Below, piece by piece: positions 27,525 to 37,016 of a stretch of DNA of 64,000 bases; the first letter of the stretch is position 1; each line of letters begins with the position of its first letter. The stretch is from Bradyrhizobium sp. sGM-13 (GTDB taxonomy: Bacteria; Pseudomonadota; Alphaproteobacteria; Rhizobiales; Xanthobacteraceae). The stretch lies in the NCBI RefSeq assembly GCF_018398875.1, contig NZ_JAGWDK010000007.1, positions 124,001-188,000 of the forward strand, read 5' to 3'. Under the pieces are notes generated by a model. It worked only from the letters and a program-made list of their open reading frames with translations. It was not told the DNA's origin and did no database searches. A program made the translations under genes and the position numbers.

Positions 27525-28988
27525 ATGAAGTGCAGGGAAATTCAGCCGACGATGCGAACGTTCATCGTCCGCGCCCTGTCGTTTTCGGCCGTGGCTGCTC
27601 TCACGCTCAATCCGGCGCTGACGCCGGTTGTGGCGAGCGACTATCGCGTCGCGCCGGTGTCCACCGACGGGCAGATGAACGCGCGCTTCGTTTCTCTCGG
27701 AATCGGCAAATCCATCGTGATCGACCTGCCGCGCGAGATCAAGGACGTGCTGGTTGCCGATCCGAAGATCGCCAACGCCGTGGTGCGTTCGACCCAGCGC
27801 GCTTATATCATCGGCGCCGCGGTCGGCCAGACCAATATCGTTTTCTTCGATTCCACCGGCGCGCAGATCGCGGCCTATGACATTGCGGTCAAGCGCGACC
27901 TCAACGGCGTGCGCGCGGCGCTGAAGCAGTCGCTGCCGAATTCGGACATCCAGATCGAAGGCGTCGGTGACGGCGTGGTGCTGAGCGGCAGCGCGGCGAG
28001 CCCGGTCGAGGCGCAGCAGGCCGTCGACATCGCCGCCCGCCTGGTGAATGGCGCCGAAAGGGTCGTCAATTCGATTGCAATTCGCGGCCGTGACCAGGTG
28101 ATGTTGAAGGTCACGCTCGCCGAAGTCCAGCGCTCGGTCATCAAGCAGCTAGGCATTGATCTCAGCGCCAGCATGACCTACGGCACATCAGTTGTTAACT
28201 TCAACAACAGCAACCCGTTCACCGCAAACAGTGCGCCGCTCGTCGCCGACAACGCCCTTACCGGGAAATTCGGCACGATGCCATCCGTGACGGCGACGCT
28301 GCGCGCGATGGAAAGCGCCGGCGTGGTGCGGACCCTTGCCGAGCCCAACCTCACAGCCATTTCCGGCGAATCCGCAACCTTTATCTCCGGCGGCGAATTT
28401 CCAATTCCGACCGGCGTGACCTGCCAAACCACAGTGGGTGGTGGCATCGGACAATGCGTCCAGACAGTCAGCTTCAAGAAGTTCGGCATCTCGCTTAACT
28501 TTACACCGGTCGTGCTGACGGAGGGGCGGATCAGCCTTCGGGTGATGACCGAAGTGTCGGAAGTCTCGACCGAAAACGCTTTAAAGGGCGGTGCCGGTGG
28601 AACGACGATCCCCTCGATCAAGACCCGCCGCGCCGAGACGACGCTGGAAATTCCCTCCGGCGGCGCGATGGCGATGGCCGGCCTGATCCAGGACCAGACC
28701 AAGCAGGCGATCAACGGTCTTCCGGGTTTGGCGCAACTGCCGGTTCTCGGCACGCTGTTCCGCAGCCGCGACTTCGTCAACAACCAGAGCGAACTGATGG
28801 TACTGGTCACGCCCTATGTGGTGCGCGCGGTGGCGCAGAAGGACCTGTCGCGCCCCGATGACGGCTTTGCCAGCGCATCGGATCCGCAGGCCGATCTGCT
28901 CGGCAGCATCAATCGCATCTACGGCGTTCCCGGCCGCGTCGAGAAGGCGCGGAATTATCGCGGCACCTACGGCTTTATTACGGACTGA
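27525..28988 (+). CDS. cpaC: Tad pilus secretin CpaC (RcpA)
   Basis: Outer-membrane secretin channel of about 487 residues. Signal region FIVRALSFSAVAALTLNPALTPVVA; then the pilus-secretin N-domain (VSLGIGKSIVIDLPREIKDVLVADPKIANAVVRS), a BON/N-domain (SDIQIEGVGDGVVLSGSAAS) and the secretin core from about residue 190 (MLKVTLAEVQRSVIKQLGIDLS) to LMVLVTPYVVRAV. I chose the ATG at 27525, preceded by AAGGA; a GTG at 27504 overlaps the cpaB end. The core has the usual secretin VPxLgxlP-like ending GLAQLPVLGTLFRS. Confidence 0.94.
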   Translation: MKCREIQPTMRTFIVRALSFSAVAALTLNPALTPVVASDYRVAPVSTDGQMNARFVSLGIGKSIVIDLPREIKDVLVADPKIANAVVRSTQRAYIIGAAVGQTNIVFFDSTGAQIAAYDIAVKRDLNGVRAALKQSLPNSDIQIEGVGDGVVLSGSAASPVEAQQAVDIAARLVNGAERVVNSIAIRGRDQVMLKVTLAEVQRSVIKQLGIDLSASMTYGTSVVNFNNSNPFTANSAPLVADNALTGKFGTMPSVTATLRAMESAGVVRTLAEPNLTAISGESATFISGGEFPIPTGVTCQTTVGGGIGQCVQTVSFKKFGISLNFTPVVLTEGRISLRVMTEVSEVSTENALKGGAGGTTIPSIKTRRAETTLEIPSGGAMAMAGLIQDQTKQAINGLPGLAQLPVLGTLFRSRDFVNNQSELMVLVTPYVVRAVAQKDLSRPDDGFASASDPQADLLGSINRIYGVPGRVEKARNYRGTYGFITD

Positions 28989-28997
28989 GGCGGGACG

Positions 28998-29747
28998 ATG
29001 ACAGCACAGAGCACAAAACCCGCCGATCGCAAGCGCGCGCTTCGCCTGACCGCAGCGCTGATCGGCCTTTCCGTGGCGCTCGGCGCCTGCAAGCATACCG
29101 TCGTCGATCCCGTGACGACGGCCGGCGTGCCCGATGATTACCGCCAGCGCCATCCGATCGCCGTCCAGGAAGCAGACCGCTCGATCGTCGTTTTCGTCGG
29201 TCGCGGACGCGGCGGCTTGTCCGCCTCTCAGCGCGCCGATGTCATGGGTCTGGCCCAGGACTGGCTTCGTGAAGGCACCGGCGTCATCAGCGTTGACGTA
29301 CCCGTCAATACGCCGAACGCGCGGGCGGCCGAGGATTCATTGCGCGAGATCCGGGCGAGCTTTGCCGCTGCCGGCGTGCCACCGCGCGCGATCAATGTCC
29401 GTCAGTATCACCCGGAAGATCCCAGGCATATGGCCGCGATCCGCCTCAACTATCCGAAGATCTCGGCGGTGGCCGGGCCGTGCGGGCTGTGGCCGGAGGA
29501 TCTCGGACCGTCGATCAACAACAAGAGCTACTTCGACAACAAACAGTACTACAATTTCGGCTGCTCCAACCAGCGCAACCTAGCGGCGATGGTCGATAAC
29601 CCATCCGACCTCGCGCAGCCGCGTCCCGAAACCCCCGCCTTTGCGCCGCGCCGTGGCATCGCCTTCGACAAGTATCGCAAGGGTACGACCACCGCGACCA
29701 CCTATCCCGAGGCCGAAAGGGCCAAACTCAGCGATACCGGCAAATGA
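28998..29747 (+). CDS. cpaD: Tad pilus lipoprotein CpaD (RcpB)
   Basis: 249 residues. A basic N-terminus and hydrophobic segment lead to the lipobox LGAC near residue 34, so the mature protein is probably lipid-anchored. The family core includes GRGRGGLSASQRADVMGLAQDW, GVPPRAINVRQYHPED and a late CGLWPEDLG...YYNFGCSNQRNLAAMVDNPSDL block. It is thought to help the CpaC secretin assemble in the outer membrane. Its stop overlaps the cpaE start by 4 bases. Confidence 0.92.
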   Translation: MTAQSTKPADRKRALRLTAALIGLSVALGACKHTVVDPVTTAGVPDDYRQRHPIAVQEADRSIVVFVGRGRGGLSASQRADVMGLAQDWLREGTGVISVDVPVNTPNARAAEDSLREIRASFAAAGVPPRAINVRQYHPEDPRHMAAIRLNYPKISAVAGPCGLWPEDLGPSINNKSYFDNKQYYNFGCSNQRNLAAMVDNPSDLAQPRPETPAFAPRRGIAFDKYRKGTTTATTYPEAERAKLSDTGK

Positions 29748-31015
29748 TCACTTACTCGCGCCAGAATACAGAATCGCAGCCGGAAATCACGGCGCCGTCG
29801 ACCGAGGACCACATCGCACCGGCGCCGCGGGTGTCGGTGCAGGCGTTCTGCGAGACGGTGGAAACCGCGGCCGCCGTGCAGTCGGCGGGCGAAGACCGCC
29901 GCCTCGGCAAAGCTCATCTCAAGATCCAGATGGGCGGCATGGCCGCGGCCATCGAAGCCTACCGCTCGGCCCCGACCCCGAACGTCATCATCCTGGAGAC
30001 CGAGGGCCGCAACGACATTCTCGCCGGCCTCGACCAGCTTGCCGCCGTCTGCGACGCCGGAACACGCGTGATCGTGATCGGGCGCATCAACGACGTGATG
30101 CTCTATCGCGAACTGGTCCGCCGCGGCGTCAGCGACTACGTCATCGCGCCGGTCAGCGCCATCGATGTCGTGCGCTCGGTCTGCAACCTGTTCTCTTCGC
30201 CGGAAGCCAAGGCCGTCGGCCGCATCATCGCCGTCGTCGGCGCCAAGGGCGGTGTCGGCGCGTCCACAGTTGCCCACAACGTCGCCTGGGCGATCGCGCG
30301 CGATCTGGCGCTGGATTCCGTTGTCGCCGACCTCGACCTCGCTTTCGGCACCGCCGGCCTCGACTACAATCAGGACCCGCCGCAGGGTATCGCGGATGCG
30401 GTGTTCTCGCCCGACCGGGTCGATACCGCGTTCCTCGACCGCCTGCTGTCGAAATGCACCGACCATCTCAGCCTGCTGGCGGCGCCGGCCACGCTCGACC
30501 GGGTCTACGATTTCGGCGCGGAAGCCTTCGATTCGATCTTCGATACGCTTCGGACCACGATGCCCTGCATCGTGCTCGACGTTCCCCATCAATGGTCGGG
30601 ATGGACCAAGCGCGCTTTGATCGCGGCCGACGACATCCTGATCGTTGCCGCGCCCGATCTCGCCAACCTGCGCAACACCAAGAACATCTTCGACCTCCTG
30701 AAGGCATCGCGCCCGAACGATCGTGCGCCGCTCTACTGCCTCAATCAGGTCGGTATCCCGAAGCGGCCGGAGATCCCCGCCGCCGAGTTCGCCAAGGCGA
30801 TCGAGAACCACCCGATCGCCACGATCCCGTTCGAGCCGCAACTCTTCGGCTCGGCCGCCAACAACGGCCAGATGATTGCGGAGATCTCCGCAACTCATCG
30901 CACCACCGAGATGTTCCTGCAGATTGCGCAACGGCTCACCGGCCGCGGCGAGACCAAGAAGCCGAAGAGTTCGTTGCTGTCGCCTTTGATCGAGAAGTTG
31001 CGGGCCAAGAAGTAG
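29744..31015 (+). CDS. cpaE: Tad pilus localisation ATPase CpaE (TadZ)
   Basis: 423 residues. Residues about 40-150 form a receiver-like domain without a clear phospho-Asp site (NVIILETEGRNDILAGLDQLAAV). The ParA/MinD-like ATPase follows, with the deviant Walker A GAKGGVGASTVAHNVAW near 165 and VVADLDLAFGTAGLDYNQDP. TadZ proteins place the pilus machine at the pole in Caulobacter. It overlaps cpaD at the start and is 22 bases from cpaF. Confidence 0.93.
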   Translation: MITYSRQNTESQPEITAPSTEDHIAPAPRVSVQAFCETVETAAAVQSAGEDRRLGKAHLKIQMGGMAAAIEAYRSAPTPNVIILETEGRNDILAGLDQLAAVCDAGTRVIVIGRINDVMLYRELVRRGVSDYVIAPVSAIDVVRSVCNLFSSPEAKAVGRIIAVVGAKGGVGASTVAHNVAWAIARDLALDSVVADLDLAFGTAGLDYNQDPPQGIADAVFSPDRVDTAFLDRLLSKCTDHLSLLAAPATLDRVYDFGAEAFDSIFDTLRTTMPCIVLDVPHQWSGWTKRALIAADDILIVAAPDLANLRNTKNIFDLLKASRPNDRAPLYCLNQVGIPKRPEIPAAEFAKAIENHPIATIPFEPQLFGSAANNGQMIAEISATHRTTEMFLQIAQRLTGRGETKKPKSSLLSPLIEKLRAKK

Positions 31016-31037
31016 ATAGCCCGCGTGGAGTGCCATC

Positions 31038-32504
31038 GTGTTCGGTAAGCGTAGCGGAAATGATAGTGATACGCGGGTCCTTAAGCCCGCCATTCAGGCG
31101 CCGGAGCCGGTCTCCAGCGCCGTAGCGGCGCCGCGCGAGATCGCGGCGCCGGCGGTGGCTTCGCCGCCGCTCGCACCCGCAAAGCAGCAGCCCGCGCCCA
31201 CCATGGAGGCGCGGCGCTCCGACAATTACTACCAGGTCAAGGCGACCATCTTCGGCGCGCTGATCGAGGCGATCGACCTTGCCCAACTCGCCAAGCTCGA
31301 CGGCGAGTCCGCGCGCGAGGAAATCCGCGACATCGTCAACGAGATCATCGCGATCAAGAACATCGTGATGTCGATCGCCGAGCAGGAAGAGCTGCTCGAC
31401 GACATCTGCAACGACGTGCTCGGCTACGGCCCGCTCGAGCCGCTGTTGTCACGCGACGACATCGCCGACATCATGGTCAACGGCGCCGGTACGGTGTTCA
31501 TCGAAGTCGCCGGCAAAATCCAGAAGACCGGCATCCGCTTCCGCGACAACCAGCAGCTCCTCAACATCTGCCAGCGCATCGTCAGCCAGGTCGGCCGGCG
31601 CGTCGACGAATCCTCGCCGATCTGCGACGCCCGCCTCGCCGATGGCTCCCGCGTCAATGCCATCGTTCCGCCGCTGGCGATCGATGGGCCTGCCCTCACC
31701 ATTCGTAAGTTCAAGAAGGACAAGCTGACGCTCGATCAACTGGTCAAGTTCGGCGCGATCTCACCGGAAGGCGCTACGATCCTGCAGATCATCGGCCGTG
31801 TCCGCTGCAACGTGCTGATCTCGGGCGGTACCGGCTCCGGCAAGACCACGCTGCTGAACTGCCTGACCCAGTTCATCGAGCATGACGAGCGCGTCATCAC
31901 CTGCGAAGACGCCGCCGAACTTCAGTTGCAGCAGCCTCACGTGGTGCGGCTGGAAACCCGTCCGCCCAACATCGAGGGCGAAGGCCAGGTCACCATGCGC
32001 GAGCTGGTGCGCAATTGCCTGCGTATGCGTCCCGAACGCATCATCGTCGGCGAAGTCCGCGGACCCGAGGCGTTTGACCTGTTGCAGGCGATGAACACCG
32101 GCCACGACGGCTCGATGGGAACGCTGCACGCCAACAACCCGCGCGAAGCCATGTCGCGCTGCGAATCCATGATCACGATGGGCGGCTTCTCGCTGCCCTC
32201 GCGCACCATCCGCGAGATGATCTGCGCCTCGATCGACGTCATCGTGCAGGCCGCGCGCCTGCGCGACGGCTCGCGCCGCATCACCCACATCACCGAGGTG
32301 ATGGGCATGGAAGGCGACACCATCATCACCCAGGACCTGTTCGTCTACGAATTGCTCGGCGAAGACGCCAACGGCAAGATCATCGGGCGGCACCGCTCGA
32401 CAGGCATCGGCCGTCCGAAGTTCTGGGAACGCGCGCGATATTACAACGAAGAGAAGCGGCTTGCGGCGGCGCTCGATGCCGCCGAAGTCGTCGACAAGAC
32501 GTGA
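31038..32504 (+). CDS. cpaF: Tad pilus motor ATPase CpaF (TadA)
   Basis: 488-residue secretion ATPase that powers Flp pilus extension and retraction. An N-terminal linker of about 70 residues (Pro/Ala-rich) is followed by the helical domain and the ATPase core: Walker A SGGTGSGKTTLLN, the Asp box ITCEDAAELQLQQPHVVRLETRPPN, Walker B MRPERIIVGEVRGPEAFDLLQAMNTGHDGSMGTLHANN and the His box. The GTG start at 31038 follows GGAG. tadB begins 8 bases after the stop. Confidence 0.96.
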   Translation: MFGKRSGNDSDTRVLKPAIQAPEPVSSAVAAPREIAAPAVASPPLAPAKQQPAPTMEARRSDNYYQVKATIFGALIEAIDLAQLAKLDGESAREEIRDIVNEIIAIKNIVMSIAEQEELLDDICNDVLGYGPLEPLLSRDDIADIMVNGAGTVFIEVAGKIQKTGIRFRDNQQLLNICQRIVSQVGRRVDESSPICDARLADGSRVNAIVPPLAIDGPALTIRKFKKDKLTLDQLVKFGAISPEGATILQIIGRVRCNVLISGGTGSGKTTLLNCLTQFIEHDERVITCEDAAELQLQQPHVVRLETRPPNIEGEGQVTMRELVRNCLRMRPERIIVGEVRGPEAFDLLQAMNTGHDGSMGTLHANNPREAMSRCESMITMGGFSLPSRTIREMICASIDVIVQAARLRDGSRRITHITEVMGMEGDTIITQDLFVYELLGEDANGKIIGRHRSTGIGRPKFWERARYYNEEKRLAAALDAAEVVDKT

Positions 32505-32511
32505 AGAGGCG

Positions 32512-33489
32512 ATGAGCATGCAAGCGCTCGCACTGGCGTTTCTCGCCGCCACCGCCATCGGCGGCCTGGCATGGGTGTTCGTCTATCCGACGCTGTCGGG
32601 CGAGAAGAAGGCCGAATCCCGCCGCGCCTCGATCGCCCGTTCCGATGCGCCGGCGCGGCAGGCCGAGAAAAGCCAGCGCTCGCGCCGCGAGCAGGTCGAG
32701 GGATCGCTCAAGGAGCTCGACGCCCGGCGCAAGAAGGACAAGTCCGTTCCGCTCTCGACCCGCCTCGCCCAGGCCGGGCTGGGATCCTGGACGCCTCAGA
32801 AATTCTGGATCGTTTCCGGCATCCTCGCGGCGGTGGGCTTCGTGCTCGCATTCATCGTCGGCGGCTCGCCGTTGGGCGCCGCCGTGATGGCATTCGGCAC
32901 CGGCCTCGGCCTGCCGCGCTGGCTCTTGAGCTACCTCAAGAAGCGCCGCGAGAAGGCGTTTCTGAAAGCGCTTCCCGACGCTGTCGACGTCATCGTACGC
33001 GGCATCAAGGCCGGTCTGCCGTTGTTCGAATCGATCAAGGTGGTCGCAGCCGACTCGCCGGAGCCGCTCAGGAGCGAGTTCAACGCCATCGTCGAAACCC
33101 AGACCATCGGCATGCCGCTCGGCGAGGCCTGCGCGCGGCTGTATGAACGGATGCCGCTGCCGGAGGCGAACTTCTTCGGCATCGTGGTCGCGATCCAGCA
33201 GAAGTCCGGCGGTAACCTGTCGGAAGCACTTGGCAACCTCTCCAAGGTTCTGCGCGATCGCAAGAAGATGGCGGAGAAGATTCAGGCGATGTCGATGGAA
33301 GCCAAGGCCTCCGCCGGCATCATCGGCTCGTTGCCGCCGGCCGTGATGCTGCTGGTGTGGATCACGACGCCCGACTACGTCTCGCTGCTTTGGACCACCC
33401 ACCTCGGCCAGTTCATGCTGCTATGCTGCGTGAGCTGGATGGGGATGGGCGTCCTGGTGATGAAGAAAATGATCAACTTCGACTTCTGA
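32512..33489 (+). CDS. tadB: Tad pilus inner-membrane platform protein TadB
   Basis: 325 residues, T2SSF-type membrane protein. Short N-terminal helix, a basic linker, two central helices (WIVSGILAAVGFVLAFIVGGSPLGAAVMAFGTGLG), the T2SF core (FLKALPDAVDVIVRGIKAGLPLFESIKVVA...GIVVAIQQKSGGNLSEALGNLSKVLRDR) and a last hydrophobic pair. It forms the platform with TadC for the CpaF ATPase. ATG 32512 is the start nearest the cpaF stop; an ATG two codons later is also possible. Confidence 0.93.
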   Translation: MSMQALALAFLAATAIGGLAWVFVYPTLSGEKKAESRRASIARSDAPARQAEKSQRSRREQVEGSLKELDARRKKDKSVPLSTRLAQAGLGSWTPQKFWIVSGILAAVGFVLAFIVGGSPLGAAVMAFGTGLGLPRWLLSYLKKRREKAFLKALPDAVDVIVRGIKAGLPLFESIKVVAADSPEPLRSEFNAIVETQTIGMPLGEACARLYERMPLPEANFFGIVVAIQQKSGGNLSEALGNLSKVLRDRKKMAEKIQAMSMEAKASAGIIGSLPPAVMLLVWITTPDYVSLLWTTHLGQFMLLCCVSWMGMGVLVMKKMINFDF

Positions 33490-33499
33490 CGGTGCGCCT

Positions 33500-34474
33500 A
33501 TGATTGAGCTTCTGATCGGCAAGATGCACGACGCGCGGTTCATGACCATGCTGCTTGCCGCCATCGCGGCGAGTGCGACCGCCTATACGCTGATCATGCC
33601 GCTGTTCGCCGGCGAAGGCCTTGCCAAACGCATGAAGGCGGTGGCCAGCGAGCGCGAACGGCTCCGCCAGCGCGAGCGCGAGCGCCTCAACAAATCGGAA
33701 AAGGTATCGCTGCGCCAGACTCCGAAGCAACTCGTTTCCAAGGTTGTGGAAGACCTGAACCTGACCAAATGGCTGGCGCAGGAAGCCGCGCGCGACAAGC
33801 TGATCATGGCCGGCTACCGCGGCCACGCGCCCTACATCACCTTCCTGTTTGCCCGCGCGGTGACGCCGGTCGCGCTGTTTCTCGGCGCGGCCCTCTACGT
33901 CTTCGTGATCACCAACTTGGACAAGTCGTTGACAGTCAAGCTCGGCATCTGCATCGGCGCCGCCTATCTCGGGCTGCAGGCGCCGATGCTGTTCCTGAAA
34001 AACGCCATCAGCAAGCGACAGCTCTCCATCAAGCGCGCCTTTCCCGACGCGCTCGACCTCCTGCTGATCTGCATCGAGTCCGGCATGTCGGTCGAAGTCG
34101 CCTTCCGCAAGGTTTCCACCGAGATCACGTCGCAATCGATCGCGCTGTCGGAGGAATTCGCGCTGACCACGGCGGAATTGTCCTATCTGCAAGACCGCAA
34201 GGTGGCCTACGAGAATCTCGCCAAGCGCACCGGCCTGGAGGGCGTGAAATCGGTCTGTCTCGCGCTGATGCAGTCGGAACGCTACGGCACTCCGCTCGGC
34301 CAGAGCCTGCGCGTGATGGCGCAGGAAAACCGCGACATGCGCATGACCGAGGCCGAGAAGAAGGCGGCAGCGCTGCCGCCGAAACTGACCGTGCCGATGA
34401 TCCTGTTCTTCCTGCCATGCCTGTTCATCGTCATTCTCGGACCGACCTACATCAAGCTTCAGGCGATGCCGTGA
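33500..34474 (+). CDS. tadC: Tad pilus inner-membrane platform protein TadC
   Basis: 324 residues, paralogous to TadB. The N-terminal helix is followed by a very charged linker (ERERLRQRERERLNKSEK), membrane helices near residues 110-165, the T2SF core FPDALDLLLICIESGMSVEVAFRKVSTE...LMQSERYGTPLGQSLRVMAQE and a final helix MILFFLPCLFIVILGPTYI. It lies 10 bases after tadB and ends the cpa/tad operon; the TadD-like gene downstream is on the other strand. Confidence 0.93.
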   Translation: MIELLIGKMHDARFMTMLLAAIAASATAYTLIMPLFAGEGLAKRMKAVASERERLRQRERERLNKSEKVSLRQTPKQLVSKVVEDLNLTKWLAQEAARDKLIMAGYRGHAPYITFLFARAVTPVALFLGAALYVFVITNLDKSLTVKLGICIGAAYLGLQAPMLFLKNAISKRQLSIKRAFPDALDLLLICIESGMSVEVAFRKVSTEITSQSIALSEEFALTTAELSYLQDRKVAYENLAKRTGLEGVKSVCLALMQSERYGTPLGQSLRVMAQENRDMRMTEAEKKAAALPPKLTVPMILFFLPCLFIVILGPTYIKLQAMP

Positions 34475-34671
34475 GGCGAGCGGCACGGCGGCCGGCGCTT
34501 CCCCGGCCACGTATCCGCTGGTCGTAGGCCCCGTCTCTGCGTCGCGTCACTGTGCGCCGCGCCGCGTCCGGGACACGAGAGCTTTTGAGACCCGGAAATA
34601 GCTTTCCGTTCCCCGAACGCTGCAGCCGGGGCTATAGCGATCAAGGCTGCGGCGGGTGACCGGCGTGATGC

Positions 34672-35505
34672 TCAGTCCGGCCGGTTGAGAGCGGCGACCG
34701 GGACGGTCGCCCTGTTGCCGGGGGGACGCGAATGGTCCTTGTCCTTGCGGCTCAGCATTTCCCGCAGGTAAGTCACGTTGGCGGCGGCCTCGTCGGCGGG
34801 CAGATCGCCCCTGGCGATAGTCTCGGCTTCGGCGAAACGGCCCTGCAAGCCGACGACCAGCGCGAGGTTCTGCCGCACCCTGGCATCGGCGCGCGGATTG
34901 GAATAGGCGCGCCGCAGCGTTTCCTCGGCTTGCGGCAGCTCCCGCGTCAGCATGTAGGAGAGGCCGAGATTGGACAGCACCGAGGGCTCTTCCGGCGTGA
35001 TCTTCAGCGCGCTCGCGTAATAGCGGCGGGCCTCTTCGTGTTTGCCCATCTTGTCGAGCGTGGTCCCCTGCACCGAAAGAATGCGCCAGTCGGGATTGGC
35101 CGGCGTATGGGCACGGCTGAGCACCTCGAAGGCAGCCTGCGAATTGCCGTTATCGGCGAGTGCGCGGCCGTAAGCGGCGAGCAGCGTCTTGTTGCCGGGA
35201 TGGGCGATGGTGGCCTGTTCGAGCACGGCGGCGGCCTGCGCGCGCTGGCCGGTAGCACGGAGCGCCTGGCCATAGCCCAGCGCCGCTTCGGCATCCTTGG
35301 GATTGGCGCGATAGCGCTCGCCATATATCTCAGCCGCGCGGCGCGGATCGTCGGGGGCAGCTTGGGCCTTTGACGATGAGCTCAGCGATCCCGTGATGTC
35401 GGATATGGTCTGGCAGCCGCCAAGGCCCGCGGCCAAAACCGCGGTTACCGCGGCTGAGGTCAGGAACCGGGCAAAAGACCCGGCGTGGCTGGACGATCGA
35501 CGCAT
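34672..35505 (-). CDS. TadD-like tetratricopeptide-repeat lipoprotein
   Basis: 277 residues. Signal with lipobox LGGC near residue 30 (VTAVLAAGLGGCQT), then about four to five TPR units (for example AEIYGERYRANPKDAEAALGYGQALRATGQ and ARRYYASALKITPEEPSVLSNLGLSYML). TadD in Tad systems is a TPR lipoprotein required for secretin assembly, and its place next to tadC, although on the opposite strand, fits that role. It shares a divergent promoter region of about 128 bases with the aminopeptidase gene. Confidence 0.85.
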   Translation of the reverse strand: MRRSSSHAGSFARFLTSAAVTAVLAAGLGGCQTISDITGSLSSSSKAQAAPDDPRRAAEIYGERYRANPKDAEAALGYGQALRATGQRAQAAAVLEQATIAHPGNKTLLAAYGRALADNGNSQAAFEVLSRAHTPANPDWRILSVQGTTLDKMGKHEEARRYYASALKITPEEPSVLSNLGLSYMLTRELPQAEETLRRAYSNPRADARVRQNLALVVGLQGRFAEAETIARGDLPADEAAANVTYLREMLSRKDKDHSRPPGNRATVPVAALNRPD

Positions 35506-35633
35506 GGCACTTCAACTCATGGGAATGGCGGAACAAATAGAGCGTGCTAGTCAGCAATAGACTGTTAACCCTAACGGCCGGTTAATCGGCTGTGCTATGC
35601 CAGCCGGACACGCCCATTCCCCGCGAGACATGC

Positions 35634-37016
35634 ATGCAATCGCCGTTCGAGACCGCGCCCATCGCCCCCGCCATTCCGATTACCTTCGCCACCAAAACCA
35701 CCTGGAGCACGATTGCCAAAGAACTTCCCGAATCGGCCCGTCAGTTTGCGCTCGCCAATGATTTTACCGCCAAGCCCGGCAAGTGCCTGACGCTGCCGGC
35801 GCCAGACGGGAAGATTGCGCAGGTCGTGTTCGGGCTTGATGAAGAAACCGCCAAGTCGCGCGACCTGTTCCGGCCCGGCGCGCTGCCCGGCCTGCTGCCG
35901 CCGGGCGTCTATCGCTTCGCCAACGCGCCGCACGACCTGCGCCTGGCGACACTCGCCTTTGCACTCGGGAGCTACCGCTTCGGCCGCTACCGCAAAGCCG
36001 AAAAGCCCGAGGTCCGGCTGGTGCCGCCCGACGGCGTCGATATCACCGACATCGCGCGGATGGCGGAAGCGGCGGCGCTGGCGCGCGACCTGATCAACAC
36101 GCCGTCGAACGACCTGGGGCCGGAGCAACTGGCAGACGCCGCACAAGCGCTTGCGGCGCGTTTCGGCGCCAGCTTCGATTGCATCGTCGGCGACGAACTC
36201 GTGAAGCAGAACTTTCCGCTGATCCACGCAGTCGGCATGGCCTCGGCGCGTTCCCCGCGCCTGATCGACCTGAGCTGGGGCGATGCCACTGACCCCAAGG
36301 TCACGCTGGTCGGCAAGGGTGTCTGCTTCGACACCGGCGGGCTCGACCTAAAAACGTCCAGCGGCATGCTGATCATGAAAAAGGACATGGGCGGCGCCGC
36401 CAACGTTCTGGCGCTGGCGCAGATGATGATGGACGCGAAGCTGAAGGTCCGCCTGCGCGTCGTGATCCCCGCGGTCGAGAACGCAGTCGCCGGCAACGCC
36501 TTCCGTCCGCTCGACATCTTCAAGTCGCGCAAGGGGTCGACGGTGGAGATCGGCAATACCGATGCCGAGGGACGGTTGGTGCTGGCAGATGCGCTGGCCT
36601 TGGCGGACGAAGACAAACCGGATCTGCTGATTGACTTGGGCACACTGACCGGCGCTGCGCGGGTGGCGCTGGGACCGGATTTACCGCCCTTTTACACCCA
36701 TGATGAGACGCTGGCCGAAAGCGTCGCAGAACATGCAAAGCGGGAGAACGATCCGTTGTGGCGGATGCCGCTGTGGCCACCCTATGATTCGTGGCTGGAT
36801 TCGAAGGTCGCCGACATCAACAACGCGCCGTCGGGCGGCTTTGCCGGCTCGATCACCTGCGCTTTGTTCCTGCAGCGCTTCGTCACCGATGCCAAAAGCT
36901 GGCTGCATGTCGATATCTACGGCTGGACGCCTTCCGCAAAACCCGCGCGTCCCGAAGGCGGCGAATGCCAGGCCGCGCGTGCGATCTACAAACTGTTGAG
37001 CGAACGCTATGGATGA
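35634..37016 (+). CDS. M17 leucyl aminopeptidase family protein
   Basis: 460-residue cytosolic dimetal aminopeptidase. The metal/active-site segments are VGKGVCFDTGGLDLKTSSGM (Lys and Asp ligands) and GNTDAEGRLVLADAL (the family signature with Asp/Glu ligands and the catalytic Arg). The N-terminal domain is short. Start chosen at ATG 35634; a GTG at 35592 is in frame. Its last 8 bases overlap the next gene. Substrate range is not predictable. Confidence 0.93.
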   Translation: MQSPFETAPIAPAIPITFATKTTWSTIAKELPESARQFALANDFTAKPGKCLTLPAPDGKIAQVVFGLDEETAKSRDLFRPGALPGLLPPGVYRFANAPHDLRLATLAFALGSYRFGRYRKAEKPEVRLVPPDGVDITDIARMAEAAALARDLINTPSNDLGPEQLADAAQALAARFGASFDCIVGDELVKQNFPLIHAVGMASARSPRLIDLSWGDATDPKVTLVGKGVCFDTGGLDLKTSSGMLIMKKDMGGAANVLALAQMMMDAKLKVRLRVVIPAVENAVAGNAFRPLDIFKSRKGSTVEIGNTDAEGRLVLADALALADEDKPDLLIDLGTLTGAARVALGPDLPPFYTHDETLAESVAEHAKRENDPLWRMPLWPPYDSWLDSKVADINNAPSGGFAGSITCALFLQRFVTDAKSWLHVDIYGWTPSAKPARPEGGECQAARAIYKLLSERYG

